DNA of 64,000 nt, taken from the NCBI RefSeq assembly GCF_037975245.1, contig NC_092565.1, positions 4,465,499 through 4,529,498 of the forward strand, given 5' to 3'. This document shows, piece by piece, positions 9,269 to 22,500 of the stretch (position 1 is the first letter of the stretch; each line of letters opens with the position of its first letter). Made by a program: the position numbers and the translations under genes. The notes below the pieces were generated by a model. The model was not told the origin of the DNA, made no database searches, and worked only from the letters and a program-made list of their open reading frames with translations. The stretch comes from Apostichopus japonicus. Taxonomy: Eukaryota; Echinodermata; Holothuroidea; Aspidochirotida; Stichopodidae.

Positions 9269-11805
9269 TTTTTTTTTAATTCTTGGTTACACCGTCATTT
9301 AACTTCTCACTAAATCCTTCCCACCCTGATACCCTTCCATCCCAATATAGGAAACTTCATCGTTACACGCAGCACGCAACGATCTTTGTTCTACTTAATT
9401 TATCCATACTGAGTCTCTCAACTTAAAAGCTTTTTTTTCCAAATAGATTAATGAAAGTAACAGCTTTAAGTAATAAATAAGAAGCATCTCTTTGTTAAAG
9501 CATTGTATTATCGGCCTAGTCTTCCGATAAGCGTAACTTAGTGTTGAAAGAAATCAGCGAGAGCAGGCAGTAATGATATTTACTTACATTAATGATTTTT
9601 TTTTCAAATCTCATTTAGGACGAATTATTAGGTCCCCCTGGTAACATCATTTACCCACCCCCCCCCCCATTCTCCCCTACCCTTCCTCACACTCACCACT
9701 TCTCTTGCACCTAATATATGAGATATCCTCGAGAGCGTGATGATCTAGGTCCCTCATTAATCTAATGCATGGGAGGAACTGGAAAACTTTCTTCCTTATC
9801 CGCATATTCCAAGCTTTCTCCAAGAAAAGAGTTACAGTACCTATTACCCAGATGTTATGTAAATAATTAAAAACAGCCTCCCTCCTCATAAAACGTGATG
9901 ATCTAAGTCCCTCAATAATCTAAAGCATGGATGGACTCTCAACTTTAAGTATATTCCAAAGAATTTCCACAAAAGAGCTACAGAACCTACTACACACAAA
10001 TTATGTAAATGTGACTGAGCGGCATCCGTAGGGACATCGTTTTTTGGTCCACATTTGAGTTTCCATCATATCTTTAATCTGCTTTTCATACATATCTTTT
10101 AATGTGATTGTTATAATGACCACATCTAAGGACTTTTGAGTCGTATTTCTGTATCCAGTGGAATTGTCTCGCTGAGATATAAAAGGATGAATTTTCCGTA
10201 CGTTTTCACGGTAGGCCCCTCTGTTCAAGGTCAATGTACGACTATAACATTAGGTCCACTAAGTGCGGATATTGGTCTCCATTTGCCACTATTACAGTAA
10301 CCCAGCCGAGCAACGTATGTACGGTGTCTCCTAAGAGACATCATTATTAACAGCCCCCCCAGCCCCCCGGTTCCTTCGCCCTTGATGTCTTCATCTAGAT
10401 TGAGGAACCGTTTATACTGTCAGTGTGAGTGCTTCTAAGCATGATATGAGAGGACAGTACAGAGTGGTATCAGCATTAGAGAATTGTCCAATCTAGCTGA
10501 TTGCATTGAACTGACATTTGACCTCATGCTATGAGGGTGACCTGTCATCTGTTCCCTTTCAAAAAGCCTCTATATATCATATAGTCTCAAAACAGAAGCA
10601 TGTCTGGCTACCTCTATAATATACCACAGGAAGGATTTGCAGTTTTTATGCTGGTATCATTATTTTTTGTCGTTAACTAAACCTGTATCTGTCCCGATGT
10701 CAGACTTTGTTGTTGTAGTCTTTCAATAGGCATGACTCAATGTCATATGTGCAACACGGTGTCTTTTTAGGAGTCAAACGTTGTAGGTATTTGGAGTTAG
10801 AAAAATGTAACAGATGCAAAATAATAAAAAAATGTCAGATCAAGGTAGTGCAAAAAGACTGATCAAACACAAAAAGACTATTTTCTTTTCATTCCTTGGA
10901 ATATGATTTGCCTTTATCTACTGAACGAACCAGGGCTGAATTTTCACCCCATCCATCGTAATCACTTTTATATTCCACTGTTTTCAATTAATGCTAAGTC
11001 TCATAGCTGAATGTCGTGAGGGAATTTGATGGAAGATCCTTAGAAGTTGCTAGTTTGAAGAATTAATCGTCAAGTTACAATAGGCACAAAGCTCAATATC
11101 GAATTTATCAATCTAGCTGCCTCGCTACTTTGCTCAAACGGCTGCTTCGCCCTGAACGGCATAATTACCGTCTTCAAGTTTTCTGTATCATTTTCAGCGC
11201 AGAACTCGCCAAGTGTTGTTTAACAAACCTCCACTACCTCACATATTACTCTTCAAAGTAGACAAATGTATAAGAAATTCATGGCAAATGTTTTCTTCAT
11301 GATTCGAGGCTAAATGAGGCTCCTTGCTAAAGAAGGCACATGTATGCATAATTTGACTATGAACGGTGTAAAATTATGCTGTTTGAGTGATATTTACAAA
11401 TTCTACAAAATGTTTGAAAACAGACATGCTGTATTGCAGTTAGATATAAGACCGAGGTTAATGCAGTAGACATGTGTGTAACTATCTATTTATTAGCTTT
11501 TCATATATGGACAAAAGGTCAAAGGTCATTTACTTCTAAGCATGGGTACAATTGTCACATCTATTTTGAGAAAGGAATACCTTATTATTTGGAATATTAT
11601 TTGGAATACCTTAATATTTCCTCGGGGGGCCACCTTATTGACCCTGAGATTTTGGGTTTACTGCGCTGCACCCCAATGTTTCCTCAACCTTTCCCAACAA
11701 AAGCTCATACGTCCTTCTTTATCCATCTCAAATTTAGCAAGATGATTTATTCATTTAAGGCAGAGAGGGCAAAGAAAAGAGAAAGAAGACGAAGTTAAGT
11801 TGCAA
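9269..11805. other. Intergenic stretch, no gene recognised
   Basis: No coding region is supportable. It contains one two-copy tandem duplication (9738-10015), a C-run (about 9657-9668) and otherwise unique AT-rich sequence. The 3' end of the CPEB transcript could reach into its right part. Confidence 0.55.
9738..10015. repeat. Diverged two-copy tandem duplication, period about 158 bp
   Basis: gatgatctaggtccctcatt (9739) through ttatgtaaataattaa is repeated from about 9897 as gatgatctaagtccctcaat through ttatgtaaatgtgac. Shared landmarks are 'taatctaa(t/a)gcatgg', 'tattccaa' and 'agagttacagtacct' versus 'agagctacagaacct'. No function is apparent. Confidence 0.7.
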
Positions 11806-12505
11806 ACATTTATTCACACAGAATACCACCGCACAGTGTGTTCTCATATCTTTTTTTTTTCAGCGGAGAATATTAGAGTGTGCCAAAAAAAAACTGGTGA
11901 TAACAATCCAAAAAACCCAATCAAAAAGAAATTTTTTTATAGAAAAAATACAATTTTATGATAAAAAAGGAATGTGTAATTTCTATTGCAGGCGACAAAT
12001 CAAACAAATCAAAAGCATGCGAAAAATTTTTGTATGAAACTTTGTGTAACCAAAAATATTGAATGATAGAATTTTCTTCCAAAACTAAAAACGATCAGAA
12101 AATGACTCCCCCTACTCAATTTTAAAAAAGGAAAAAAGCTGGCCTCTTCATGTGGCATAAATTATGGTCTATTTTATAGCAATGTGGAATGCCACATTGC
12201 TTATCAGCTATGTGTACTTGTTGTTATTATTATGAAAACGCATCAATAAATATCAAACTAGCATGTAAAAATTGTTCTCTGAAAACCAGTTCTGAATTCT
12301 TACCAGCATAATAAATGCACCAACTTGAGAAGGCATACACATTTCAAACGGAGAGCTTTGCCAAACATTAATGATTTATGCAAAGAAGCTTTTGTTACCA
12401 TGGCAATAAAGAATAGTCAATATCAACTACAAGACCGACTCTTGATGTCTGTCCAGGTGAAATGAGTTTTTAAAAGTTTTAAATTTCAACATCAAGGCAG
12501 ACAAA

Positions 12506-12512
12506 CTTTGGT
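12506..12512 (-). promoter_or_regulatory. miR-9-type seed match
   Basis: The minus strand reads ACCAAAG. A second identical heptamer is at 15583-15589. Two heptamers in roughly 7 kb is not far above chance, so this is noted only as a candidate. Confidence 0.2.
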
Positions 12513-15500
12513 AATATTTTCACAAAATTCAATTTCCACATCTTTTTTTATTCCATTTTTTTTGGTGTATAATTATCATAGATCTCATTCCGGTATGGCA
12601 AAGGACGTTTCTACCTTTTACCTGGACCAGAACATCACTTGGTCAAAACAGAAATTTTCAGCTATTAAAATTCTCTTTCTGCTGTGTGAACTGCACAACA
12701 TCAAAAATTAAATCTGCTGGAAGAGATAAATCTATGTAACAGCCAGTAAAATATCCAATATGGAATCTAAATATGCAATATTGACTTCAGTTTAATATAG
12801 GAAGTAAAATGATCCCATAAGCTCTTTGGGCTGTTAACCCGACGACCTGTTACAATGAGGTGTAACAACCCTCATTGATCAAAGGTTTCTCTGGGGGGGA
12901 GCTTGCACAAGGCAGTAAATATGCTGTATACAGAACAGACACAGAGAAATAGGTTTAAAGATCCTAGAATATTAACATGGGAGGATAATACCTTAAATTG
13001 ATGAACACATCAGGCATTTAAGTCACCAACGCAACGTCAGCATCCACAGTGTACTAGAGTAGTCATATAGACTAAAAACTTTGTACATGCAACACAGTGG
13101 TGTGTTTTATTTTGGAAGCTAATACTAAACCACCATAAACAACCGTAACTTTCATGTGTCATATCGAAGAAGGGTTATGATATTTGTCTTACAAAGTTTT
13201 CAACACTTGGGTTTACAGTTCTGATACAAATGGTTGTCCGGAAAAATGTAGCAAAATAGTATGCCCAGCATGTCACTGTAGGGATGTACACTGTAGGAAC
13301 GATGAACAGGATGGTGAACAACACCAGCTTTTAGGCCTATATTTAGTTATAATGCAGTTTGAATTTGATGTTAACAACTAGTTGTTACCGGACAAAGTCC
13401 ACAGCAGGTTTTGGTTGTCCTAACATAAATTGGGATGTATGGACTGTCGAGCTATTTTTAAACATTATATTAATATATATATAATATATATATGTATATA
13501 TATTTAGTACATATCCATCTTCAGTTTATATCAATTACCTCTTTATGTACTTATTATAATACTAGCCTTGCATTTTCCATTAACATGACTGGTACTAGTG
13601 GTGAGTTGGATTCAAATCAAAATGAAAAGTACAAGCATAAATATGTATTCATGTTAATAATACAGTTTCATTACAAACTGAATTTGTAACCAGTTTTCAC
13701 AAATAAGAAGCCTGACACTGTAAACCAATTTTTTTTTTTACAGGAAGTTCCTGCAGCTCTGTGCCTATAACCACTGACTTTTATTTTTTTATATTTTTGA
13801 ACACATTTCTTAGAAACTGTAAACGCATAACCAAATACGGCAACCAACAGGGTTCAGTCCAAGAAATTAACTTTCAAAATTTACTTTACAGCCATAAAAC
13901 GTTTTTGATTAAAAATCTGGCTTTACTTCTTTGAATTCTCAGCTAGTCCAGAAATGTCAGAATGGGCTGGTTCTCTGTCATCGTTCCAAACACCATTTCC
14001 ACAGTACACAAGTGTGCTAGACTATTAAATTGAAGAGGCTGAACAGTGTTTTGAGAGATCACAAACAGGTGAAACTTTCATACCTTACCCAACCATTGGT
14101 TTACCTGTTCATCCTGTTAAATCATTTACTGCTTTAATTCAACACATTTTGTGGCAGTTAACGTCTTCCCTTTTGTTTCGTGACCAATTGATACACAACT
14201 GTTAATTAGTCTATTATTATATTCTTGTTTGAAATTAACAACCGTGAGAATTGTACATTTTGGTCACGTATCATTCTGGAGTGTTTTAACAGTTTTTATT
14301 TTATAAATCCTTCGTTTACTGACACTGACATAACAACAACAAGAATCATAAGGGTAAACTCCCAAAAAAAATCATTCTTTGATGCAAAGACTTATCTGAA
14401 TTAATAGCAAAATATAAATTTTCATGAAAAGTTGTTTTTTTTTACGAAAAATTGGTTTCAAATGTTGTTGTTGTTGTTTTTTGTTCTTTAACTGCTTCAG
14501 AAAAAAAGAAATGCATTTTTGGAAAATATTTCTGTCTGGTACTTTCTTATCACAAATGGTGGGGGGGAAAAAACAAAGTAAAAGATGCATTACAAAATTT
14601 AAAAAAAAAATTGTATTCCTTTCCTAGAAGAACAATATCACAAAAGTAGTTATAAACCAAGGAGAAGAAAGAACAAAAGAAGGGAAAAAATATATATATG
14701 GAAAGCAGAGATAAAAGCTCCACTGGTTTTAAAAATAACATTCACCTCCAAACCAAATTATGGATGCAAAAACAAATGAGAGAAAGATTGAAAAACGTGC
14801 TTCAAAACTAACTAGAAAAACTATCTACCATCCATCGTTCCATCGTGAGGCAATGCAAGCACTCCGCTGACCCTCTCCCCCATTCCCCTTTCTGTTGTTT
14901 TGTTTTCAATCACCAGTCAAAACCTGTGCAACCAAGTTATTTTAACATTAACAAAAAAAAAAAAAATGATCATGAAAAATAGATATATAAATGACAAAAC
15001 ATCTTGAATACCAAACCAACAAAATAAACAGGCCCAAAAAACTTTCATCTGAGGTTTAAAACGGTAAGAAATGTGGTAAAACTAGCTACAATGGTTACAA
15101 ACTTTCTCCTCTTTTTAAGATTCTTCCCCCTCCCATCTTTTTCTTTCCAATTTTTTTTTTACCCCTGGTCTTGTCGTGAAGAAAGAAAAATAACTGTAAC
15201 TTTGATCTTTCAGCCTTTTTTCAAATTCACATGAAATACTCAATTTATTAAACAGACAAAAAAAAAATTTTTTTAGAAAAAATGACAATCACAACACGTT
15301 TCTTTTATTGCCTACGACTGTGAAAATATGCTACGAGTTCAAATATGAGGGAAATGACCCTTGAAAAAATAATTACAGAAATGACTGACAAGTGGTAACT
15401 GCTATGTTGGACTCAATTCACAACTAGATACTTCGCATTAAAGCAGTGAGTAAAATCTATAAGATTTTTAAGGTTAACGTATCTTTTTTTTTATCCTTTT

Positions 15501-15682
15501 GTTATTTCTTCTTGCTTTCAAATCACAAGTAAGAATAAATGAATGGGTTAAATAATAAGAAGAGAAAAACTGAAACTAAAAACTTTGGTATCTCATGCAA
15601 TTTCAGAACACATGAATCATGCTGATTAAACTATTTAGCGGTGAAAAAAGAAAAAAAAAAGATTTCGCACATTTCAACAATG

Positions 15683-15690
15683 TATTGCAC
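15683..15690 (-). promoter_or_regulatory. miR-92/25/32-type 8-mer target site
   Basis: The minus strand reads GTGCAATA, the full 8-mer match to the miR-92 family seed. Directly 5' of it is TTTTTAT (plus 15691-15697), a canonical cytoplasmic polyadenylation element. miR-92 regulation of CPEB2/3/4 3' UTRs is established in vertebrates. Conservation here is inference from one site. Confidence 0.45.
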
Positions 15691-16930
15691 ATAAAAACCA
15701 ACCAATCAAAACGTAATTAAATTTTTTTTTTTTTTACCAAAAAGATCCATTCAACAACAATGTCCAATGTTTTCTTGTTTTGTTTGTTATTCTCTTCAAA
15801 TATCATTTCTCTCTTGTCTCTTTAATTTAAAAATGTTTTCGATATCAGAAAACATAACTCTTAGTGGTGTAGCACCAAATCCCTCTTTCGAGGGACATTT
15901 GTGCAAGAACTATCTACCCGAAGCAATCACACGACACTTCCCCACTATTTTAATATTTCTTCTTTTTTTTCTTGTTTTAATTTTAAAAATGCAACCATAG
16001 ACTGCAAATGTTTATATCAAACTAGTGAGCCAAAAAGCCACAAAACTAGTATGGGCTCTCACCACACATAAAAAAGAAAAAAAAAAAGAATTGAAGAATA
16101 TATATTCAAAAATAAAGAAATCCAAAACTTTTTTTCCTGTTTACAAAATACAATAAATAATTTGTTGTAGGAATTTTAATACATTCCACAAATAATGCTT
16201 ATCATCCACCGTGGGACTATCAACCGTCTCAAAACATCCCTGACACTTCTACTCATCTTTGCATCAAAAAGTAGAAAAATTGTGAATAAGAAAGTCTTTT
16301 TATCTTTCATATAACTTGTCTAAATAAACAATTATTTGCCTTTAAAAATACTGTTATGAAAAATATGTAAGAAAGCTGAACAAATTTAATAAAGAACAGT
16401 ATCCAAAAACAGTAGAAATAGTTTTTTTTTCTTTTCTTTTCTTTTCTTTTACTCCTTTTTTTGCAACATTTGTACTTCAAAAATTGTGAGAGTAGATAGC
16501 TACCATGAACATGTAGAAACGGGAAGAACTTTGCTTTATAATATTTGCAGCAATACACGTATAATTCAATATTAAATATGTGAAACATAAGAAAAACTCG
16601 TGAGAACCCTCTAAACGGACAGTATAAAGACAAATAGGACTCTGAAAATGTGATTACTTTCGCATAGTGAGGAAAGGCTACCTTTTTTTCTTTTCTTTTT
16701 TTAAAGATACTAGTAAAAATATATGAACCCAATTTTTTTTTACCACACATTTAAACACATGTAAAACACAAGCAACACCACTTCTCTGGTGGCCCACATA
16801 CTAAAGTCAAAATTCAGTTACTGAATGTGTTTCTATCGTTAATTTAAACATCCAACAAAGCATCACCATATTCTGGTAGTCCAGTTAAGTCATAGCTGGA
16901 TCGGTGAAAGTATGTTTTTTTTTGTCGTTT

Positions 16931-16951
16931 AATTATTATTATTATTATTAT
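16931..16951. repeat. (ATT)n microsatellite
   Basis: About seven ATT units in the putative 3' UTR. A similar (AAT)n run is at about 18405-18430. Confidence 0.8.
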
Positions 16952-18675
16952 AATCACTACTGACTTAAAACATTCAACAATGCATATCATTCTCTTGCAT
17001 TCCACTTTTTAAGTCAAAAGCTGGTTTATAGTGAATGTGTTTCCTATGTACTCAAACATTCAACAAAGCCAGGTTACATTTCTCGAATGATTATTTTAAA
17101 CTACACAAAGTCTCGTTTTTTTTTTTTTCTTTCTCGTTACACGTTTGAATACACGGACTATTTATGTATTTATTTTGCACATACACCAACGGAAAGGAAG
17201 TAGGCTATTAAAAACAAGGCAAATACTAAAGAAATCTGACAGAAAAATTATATAAAATTATAGTGTCTCTATCATAGTTAAAACTATACCACATTGCTGA
17301 CAGCAAAGATTATCACCGTTTGTGAAGGGGAAGAGAAGAAAGTCGGTATTTTTTACAATTACCTTTATTCAATGAAAACAAAAGCTATGAAAAGAAAGGA
17401 AAAAAAGGATAAGGAGAAGAACAAAAAGAGAGAGAGAGAGATAGCGAGAGGAAACAAAAAAAAATTTATAGATCAAAATTATCAGCTTATTGAGAAAATC
17501 GCAAAAATGAAAAACAAACCATTAGAATACAGAAGAATGAAGAGACAATGGTGAAGTGAAGTAAGGGAAACCTTATTAGCTTGGTATCATTTTTCTTTCT
17601 TTCTTTGTTTGTTTTGATTTCCAATTCTTTTAGATTTTTTGAAGTTGTCTGACACTACTAAACATCTAAGACAGAGAATGAAACATTAACAACCTCTGAT
17701 GAATGCAAAAGATCGTGAAACTAGCTGCCAACATGAAACTATTTTTTGTTTTTTCTTACAACGAGATCTACCCTCGAAGAGACAACTCGGGTGCTATCTC
17801 TGTCGCCTATGACGATGATCTGGGAAGGTTGAGATCGCAGGAGTCCTTATGAATACATAAATAGTTCAAATTACTATTTGCACCTGTGAAAAAACAAACT
17901 TATTTCAGATTTATTTCCCCCCCCCCCACCCTTCCCTCTCCCTTCCTCAAAAACAAAGAGAAAACTTAGCTTTTCTTTGTATGTAGCAGATTTGTAAGTC
18001 TTTCTTCATGTAACTTTTAGTATATATATGGTGCTATGCACACCTGAATTTATAAAAAAAAAAAACTTAGTGCTAATGCAGGTCTGTACTCCCAAGGCAT
18101 CCAACATACAACACTATGCTCACACACGCCAGATAAATGTACTGAATTTAAAAAAGTTGCTGCCGAAACAAAAAGTTTCCTTCTTTAAAAAATACCACAG
18201 CTGGTTTCAAAACTCTCCTCGTTATAATTTTTTTTTTTGTGTTAATTCCTTCAAAACACTTCAATCATATAAAAAAGATTGCACAAAAACAGAATTTGGC
18301 TCTAAGAAAATTATGTTTCAATCTCCTGAAAAACAAAAGGTCACTTACTGATTGGCAAGATGAGGTTAGAAATCAGGTAAAACAAAAAAAAACAAAAAAA
18401 TTATAATAATAGTAATAATAATAATAATAATTGATATCTGTTAATATTTGTCATCAAAGTAGAAAATAAACCAGAGTCATCTTGGCCCTACCCAAAGTTT
18501 CTAAAAGAAAGAAGGAAATCTGAAGAACTTTAGCTATCGATCAATCAATTTCTTTTTTAATTTTGAACAGTATTTTACTGATAGAAGGTTAATCTGAACA
18601 AACCCTGATACAAAGATTAATGGTGGAATACTTGGCATGCAATAACAAATCGGCTACAACAAACGTTGCTGCTCT

Positions 18676-18909
18676 TTACCAGCGGAATGGGAACCCGCCG
18701 CCGGCGCGAGGGCGATCTCCTCCTTCCTTGACGAGCGGCTTGTGGAATTCCCTTCCTGGTCTTTGATGGATTGTGGCCCAGCAAAATTCACAGTAGTACT
18801 GCAAACAGGTCACATTGGCGCAGAAGAACGGCGCAAACTTGCCACCACATCGAGTGCCTTGGCACTCGTCACACATCTGGTCATCAAGAACATACGGTTT
18901 GACTTCAAC
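18676..18909 (-). CDS. CPEB2/3/4: CPEB terminal coding exon: ZZ-type zinc domain and stop
   Basis: The exon begins after the acceptor ccatttcag and encodes VEVKPYVLDDQ, then the cysteine-rich domain and the TAA stop at 18678-18676 (78 codons). Cys at exon residues 13, 16, 21, 30, 35, 40 and 43 and His at 48 and 56 supply the ligands of the CPEB ZZ domain, which binds two zinc ions and packs against RRM2. GREFHKPLVKEGGDRPR is nearly invariant in CPEB2-4. The last residues, RAGGGFPFRW, carry a short glycine-rich insertion where vertebrate CPEB3/4 have a shorter link to FRW, and the protein ends at W. The frame is phase 0 with the previous exon. Confidence 0.97.
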   Translation of the reverse strand, partial: VEVKPYVLDDQMCDECQGTRCGGKFAPFFCANVTCLQYYCEFCWATIHQRPGREFHKPLVKEGGDRPRAGGGFPFRW

Positions 18910-19347
18910 CTGAAATGGAGGATGAAGGTTTGAATTTCTCAGTCTTGGAGACTAAGTGCTGGTACTGAACAATAAATCATGCAAACCATACGCGCAATAT
19001 CTCAGAGACTGACTGCCTCCACATTTGTTCAAACTGCTTACTGTCTATTCCACTAAGGTCTACTAAATATGTTTCCCTGCAATCCCTCATTGTGACTATC
19101 ATTTAAGACTATTATAGTGAGGTTGTACAACATACTTGATCTTAATAATACAGTGAAAAGCAGTGTGATGTCACAATGACACAGGCTGTCCCGAAATGAC
19201 CATTCTGCATCCATGGTTTCTTCCAACTAAACTAGATTAAGTTAGACTGCAAACTCAGGAGGGGAGGTAAGGGTTCATGGAGGAAAGTTTCTGCCAACCC
19301 AGGATGGAAGGTTAAGGGTTTCAAAGTGTTGAGAAATGCAAACTCAC
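18910..19347 (-). other. CPEB intron, 438 bp, with a TIR-element fragment
   Basis: Donor GTGAGT (19347-19342) and acceptor TTTCAG (ending 18910). It contains at about 19110-19205 a fragment of the TIR element (see separate entry). No other feature was seen. Confidence 0.9.
19108..19205 (+). mobile_element. Fragment of the TIR element family
   Basis: gtacaacatacttgatctta, aatacagtgaaaagcagtgtgatgt and ctgtcccgaaatgacc follow each other as in copy 2 of the TIR element (57236-57325), with scattered differences. Only the end portion near one terminus is present; the TIR itself and the 142-bp repeats are missing. It is a third, truncated copy, in the shortest intron of the gene. Confidence 0.7.
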
Positions 19348-19529
19348 CCTCTTATCAATATCGCCTTGTTTTAGCTGCACAAACCGAGCACTGATGGCAG
19401 CTATATAGCTCTGCTGATTAGAGAAAGCCACCCTGCCAGCTCCTTTAGGATACTTCAGTTCTGGATCTGTGTCGATGCCAGCGTAGCAGACTCCTCCGTA
19501 TAGACGATCCATCGTGACTGCTAGTTCAA
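19348..19529 (-). CDS. CPEB2/3/4: CPEB exon: RRM2 body
   Basis: 182 nt. It starts with the last two bases of a Val codon after acceptor tttttatag and ends AAGAGG before donor GTGAGT. It encodes ELAVTMDRLYGGVCYAGID, then the RRM2 RNP1-like strand GAGRVAFSNQQSY and SARFVQLKQGDIDKR. This is the core of the second RRM, with LYGGVCYAGIDTDPELKYPK almost as in vertebrates. Lengths and phases agree exactly with both neighbours. Confidence 0.97.
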
Positions 19530-22500
19530 CTATAAAAATAAGAATAAAAAAGTGTCTTACAGTGTTAATGTTCCCTGAGTTCTTGAAGGCACTGTGTCAA
19601 CTATAGGACGCTGAGGGGGCTGCAGCGTAATTCAGCTAGGCTGCGTAGGACCGACATAATCTTTTGTGCTCTGCAATTCCACACAATAGGCACAGCTGGT
19701 CTGCAGAGATAATCTCTATTGGTTGATACTGATTCAGCCATGCTGCAGGGGATTTAAGCTGCTGCAGCTTTTTTCGACAATTTGCAAAATGGAATGACCA
19801 GTCACCATCCATGAAAAAGGTTAAATTCCTATTATAATTAATGGTTTAATTAATGGTTTATTTAAAGGTAATTAAACCATTAATGGTTATTACCCAATTC
19901 CTATTCTTTACTCACAGATAAAAAAAAGCCACAAGCTTACAAAAAGTCTAGTGAGCATGAGGCCTTGCCTGCTAGACACCTTGTGTATACTATGTTTATG
20001 CAAATGTTGCAAAGACTGTGTGAACTAAGCCACCCTGTGTGTACACAAAGTCAACTTAAAATCAGTTGGTATTGAGTCTTGTAAGACACATTTGTTAGTA
20101 CAAAGGTGCCAACATGTCACCGTCGCATCCACAATATTGCAGATCATCAACTTTCCAATCGGGGTAAATGCAATAACATTTAAGTTATGAAAAGGAAGCA
20201 ATCTGGTTGTGGGTGGCTTAGAATTTTGCTTCATTCCAGTGTGGGCTCGTACACTTCCCATGGCACCTCACCGAGCCCGAATAAAATAACATTATTAACA
20301 GGCACAAGACATTATGGAAACACACATGTAATAAGGACATTTAACGTTGAGTTTCAAAGGTTTATCTTTGTTTTCAACATGCAGCCAAGAAACTATTAAA
20401 TCATTTAGGTTTGACGCAATCTGTGCAAACTTCAAATAGTATTGAAGTCAGTAATAAATAATACACTTTTGCCATGTACACAAGTAGGGCACAGGGCTCT
20501 GTGTCAGAGGTAAATTTATTTTTGTTCTTGAAGAGAGTAAGTTAATCTTTGATACAATTTCTACTTTCTGTCGGCCATTTTGTTGAGGTTGAGTTTGACA
20601 TCATAGACATGAACAGATTTACATTAGCAAAGAAATGTTTCATTTTTCCCTTATTTTTTAAGCTACTTTTGACGTTGGATTGCTACTATACAGTTCACTG
20701 TGTTCATTATGCAGAGATTTTGAAGGCTATACAATTACATATACTGTACCAATTAACACTGAGTGCGTTCATATTCTTTTCAATGCTGAGCAAAATTTGC
20801 AGATCTGCATCTGTGACACAACCCTTGTTTGCATCAGGTTCACTCTTGATAAAAAACGTATTTACTCTAAATAAACATAATGTCGGAACCGGCATGTAAA
20901 AGTGGGCGAACAAATTTCACCGTCTGGGATATTAATAGATTGGTATGCTCTTTGCATGTATCGTATGATAAAACTAAATTCACCTCTGACCTACATACAT
21001 CATTTCTTTTTCTCAGTAGCTATCTATATACAGGTACTAAAAGCATTACTGAAGGCATTAATCAGACTGAAACTAAATATATGGATCTACTGTAGCTTGT
21101 AAGCCACCTTTGTAAGTCATATTTGTATTTCAATTTTACCATTTGTAATTTTTTTTTTTTTTTTTGAGTGTGAAATGAAGTAAATATCACTAAAGTCAGT
21201 TTGACATATTAACAATGGCTCCTGTTGTGGTGATATTTATGTACTTAAATGTTCAACCTGCCATTCATATGTGAGGTCAACACTGTACTTCAAGAGCCAT
21301 GAGTGTTACAGAATACGCCAAGATCTACTGTATACAATCGCTATACTGTAGGAGTCAAATGAAAATTCAACAGCCGACAACCACCCTTCCTGGATAATTC
21401 CTCTCAATTATTTGAAAACCTCAGAAATAGAACCATTTGCCAAAAAACAACAATAGAATTTCATTCGATATATACACAAGAGCAATCACAAGAGTGAAAA
21501 TTGATCTTCAAAGAACTCCAATTATATGGAAGACATGCTATATCAACTTACTGTATCACTACAACACTTGTTTCCTTGTTTCACAGCTGTACTACTACAG
21601 TATGTGTGCTAACAGTACAATTCTAGAAACTTACAAAGAAAGAATCAAAGTTTATATTAGCACTATTTATTCCGTTAACTAATCAATCAGGACATAGTTT
21701 CTGTGACACACTCCTAGACTTTCAGGGCTTAAAAGAGCTACTGACACCTATGAAACAACATTGTCCTAATCACTCCATTAGGCATTAAAAATGGACATGA
21801 AAATTGTTGCAAATCCCATGATCAAAATCCATCAATGATTGGCCATTTTACAAGTGTTTTCTCTGAATTCTAGTCTTATTTAGAGAAAAACATTAGCTAA
21901 TTATGCGCATTGATGATGTAAATGGGAGTGACTGCCTAATTTTCTGTTCTGTTATGTTTCATCATACACAACACATGTATTGAATATGGGGCCAATTGGT
22001 TAGTTGTCTTTAGTATTTTATTAAATTCAGTGGCAAGTGGGATCTTGTCCAAATCACACATTCACACTGGGGCCTTTAAACGACCACTCTCTGACCATCC
22101 ATCACCCCCACTATCCCACACTATATTTTTATTTGTAAGGGGAAAACTATGAGTGTCACTTTCTTTCCAAATTCATGCATGGTAATCCACCTGCCCCCTC
22201 CTAGCTCTTCTTCCACCCCTTCACATTTGACTCTTGATACAAGTTCATACAGTTTGTAAAACTATGTCATATCTATTGTGTGCAGTTTTCAATTCTCGTT
22301 TCTTGAATATTAAATGTGCTGACTTACTCAAATGACTTTAAATGAGCTACAGTACCTTACAGCTCAAGAACAAGCATTGCATCGAGTACATGCATTGTAA
22401 TTGACGTTGCAGTGAGTGGAGACCACATATGAACTGTACAGTACATGTAGTACATGATGTGAGAATTATATACTGGGCTGTACGATACATGTCAATGTCA

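Larger units (their letters stand above)
11806..18675 (-). other. CPEB2/3/4: Putative long 3' UTR of the CPEB gene
   Basis: The region follows the CPEB stop codon on the minus strand. It has no plausible ORFs and is very rich in A- and T-runs. It lacks the TACTGTA/TACAGTA words that are frequent in the introns of the same gene. Minus-strand AATAAA signals (plus TTTATT) occur at several places, the most distal convenient one near 11807-11812. Several U-rich CPE-like sites (plus ATAAAA) occur, for example 11943, 15691, 16068 and 18208. Vertebrate CPEB2-4 mRNAs also have multi-kilobase 3' UTRs. The true 3' end is not visible and the left boundary is a guess. Confidence 0.4.

Noticed and set aside
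11331-11337. miR-124-type seed match on the minus strand
   Set aside because: It lies outside the part of the region I would call 3' UTR, and a single heptamer is expected by chance.
16307-16750. 147-codon minus-strand open frame rich in Lys, Phe and Tyr
   Set aside because: The composition follows the A/T homopolymers of the putative 3' UTR; no domain.
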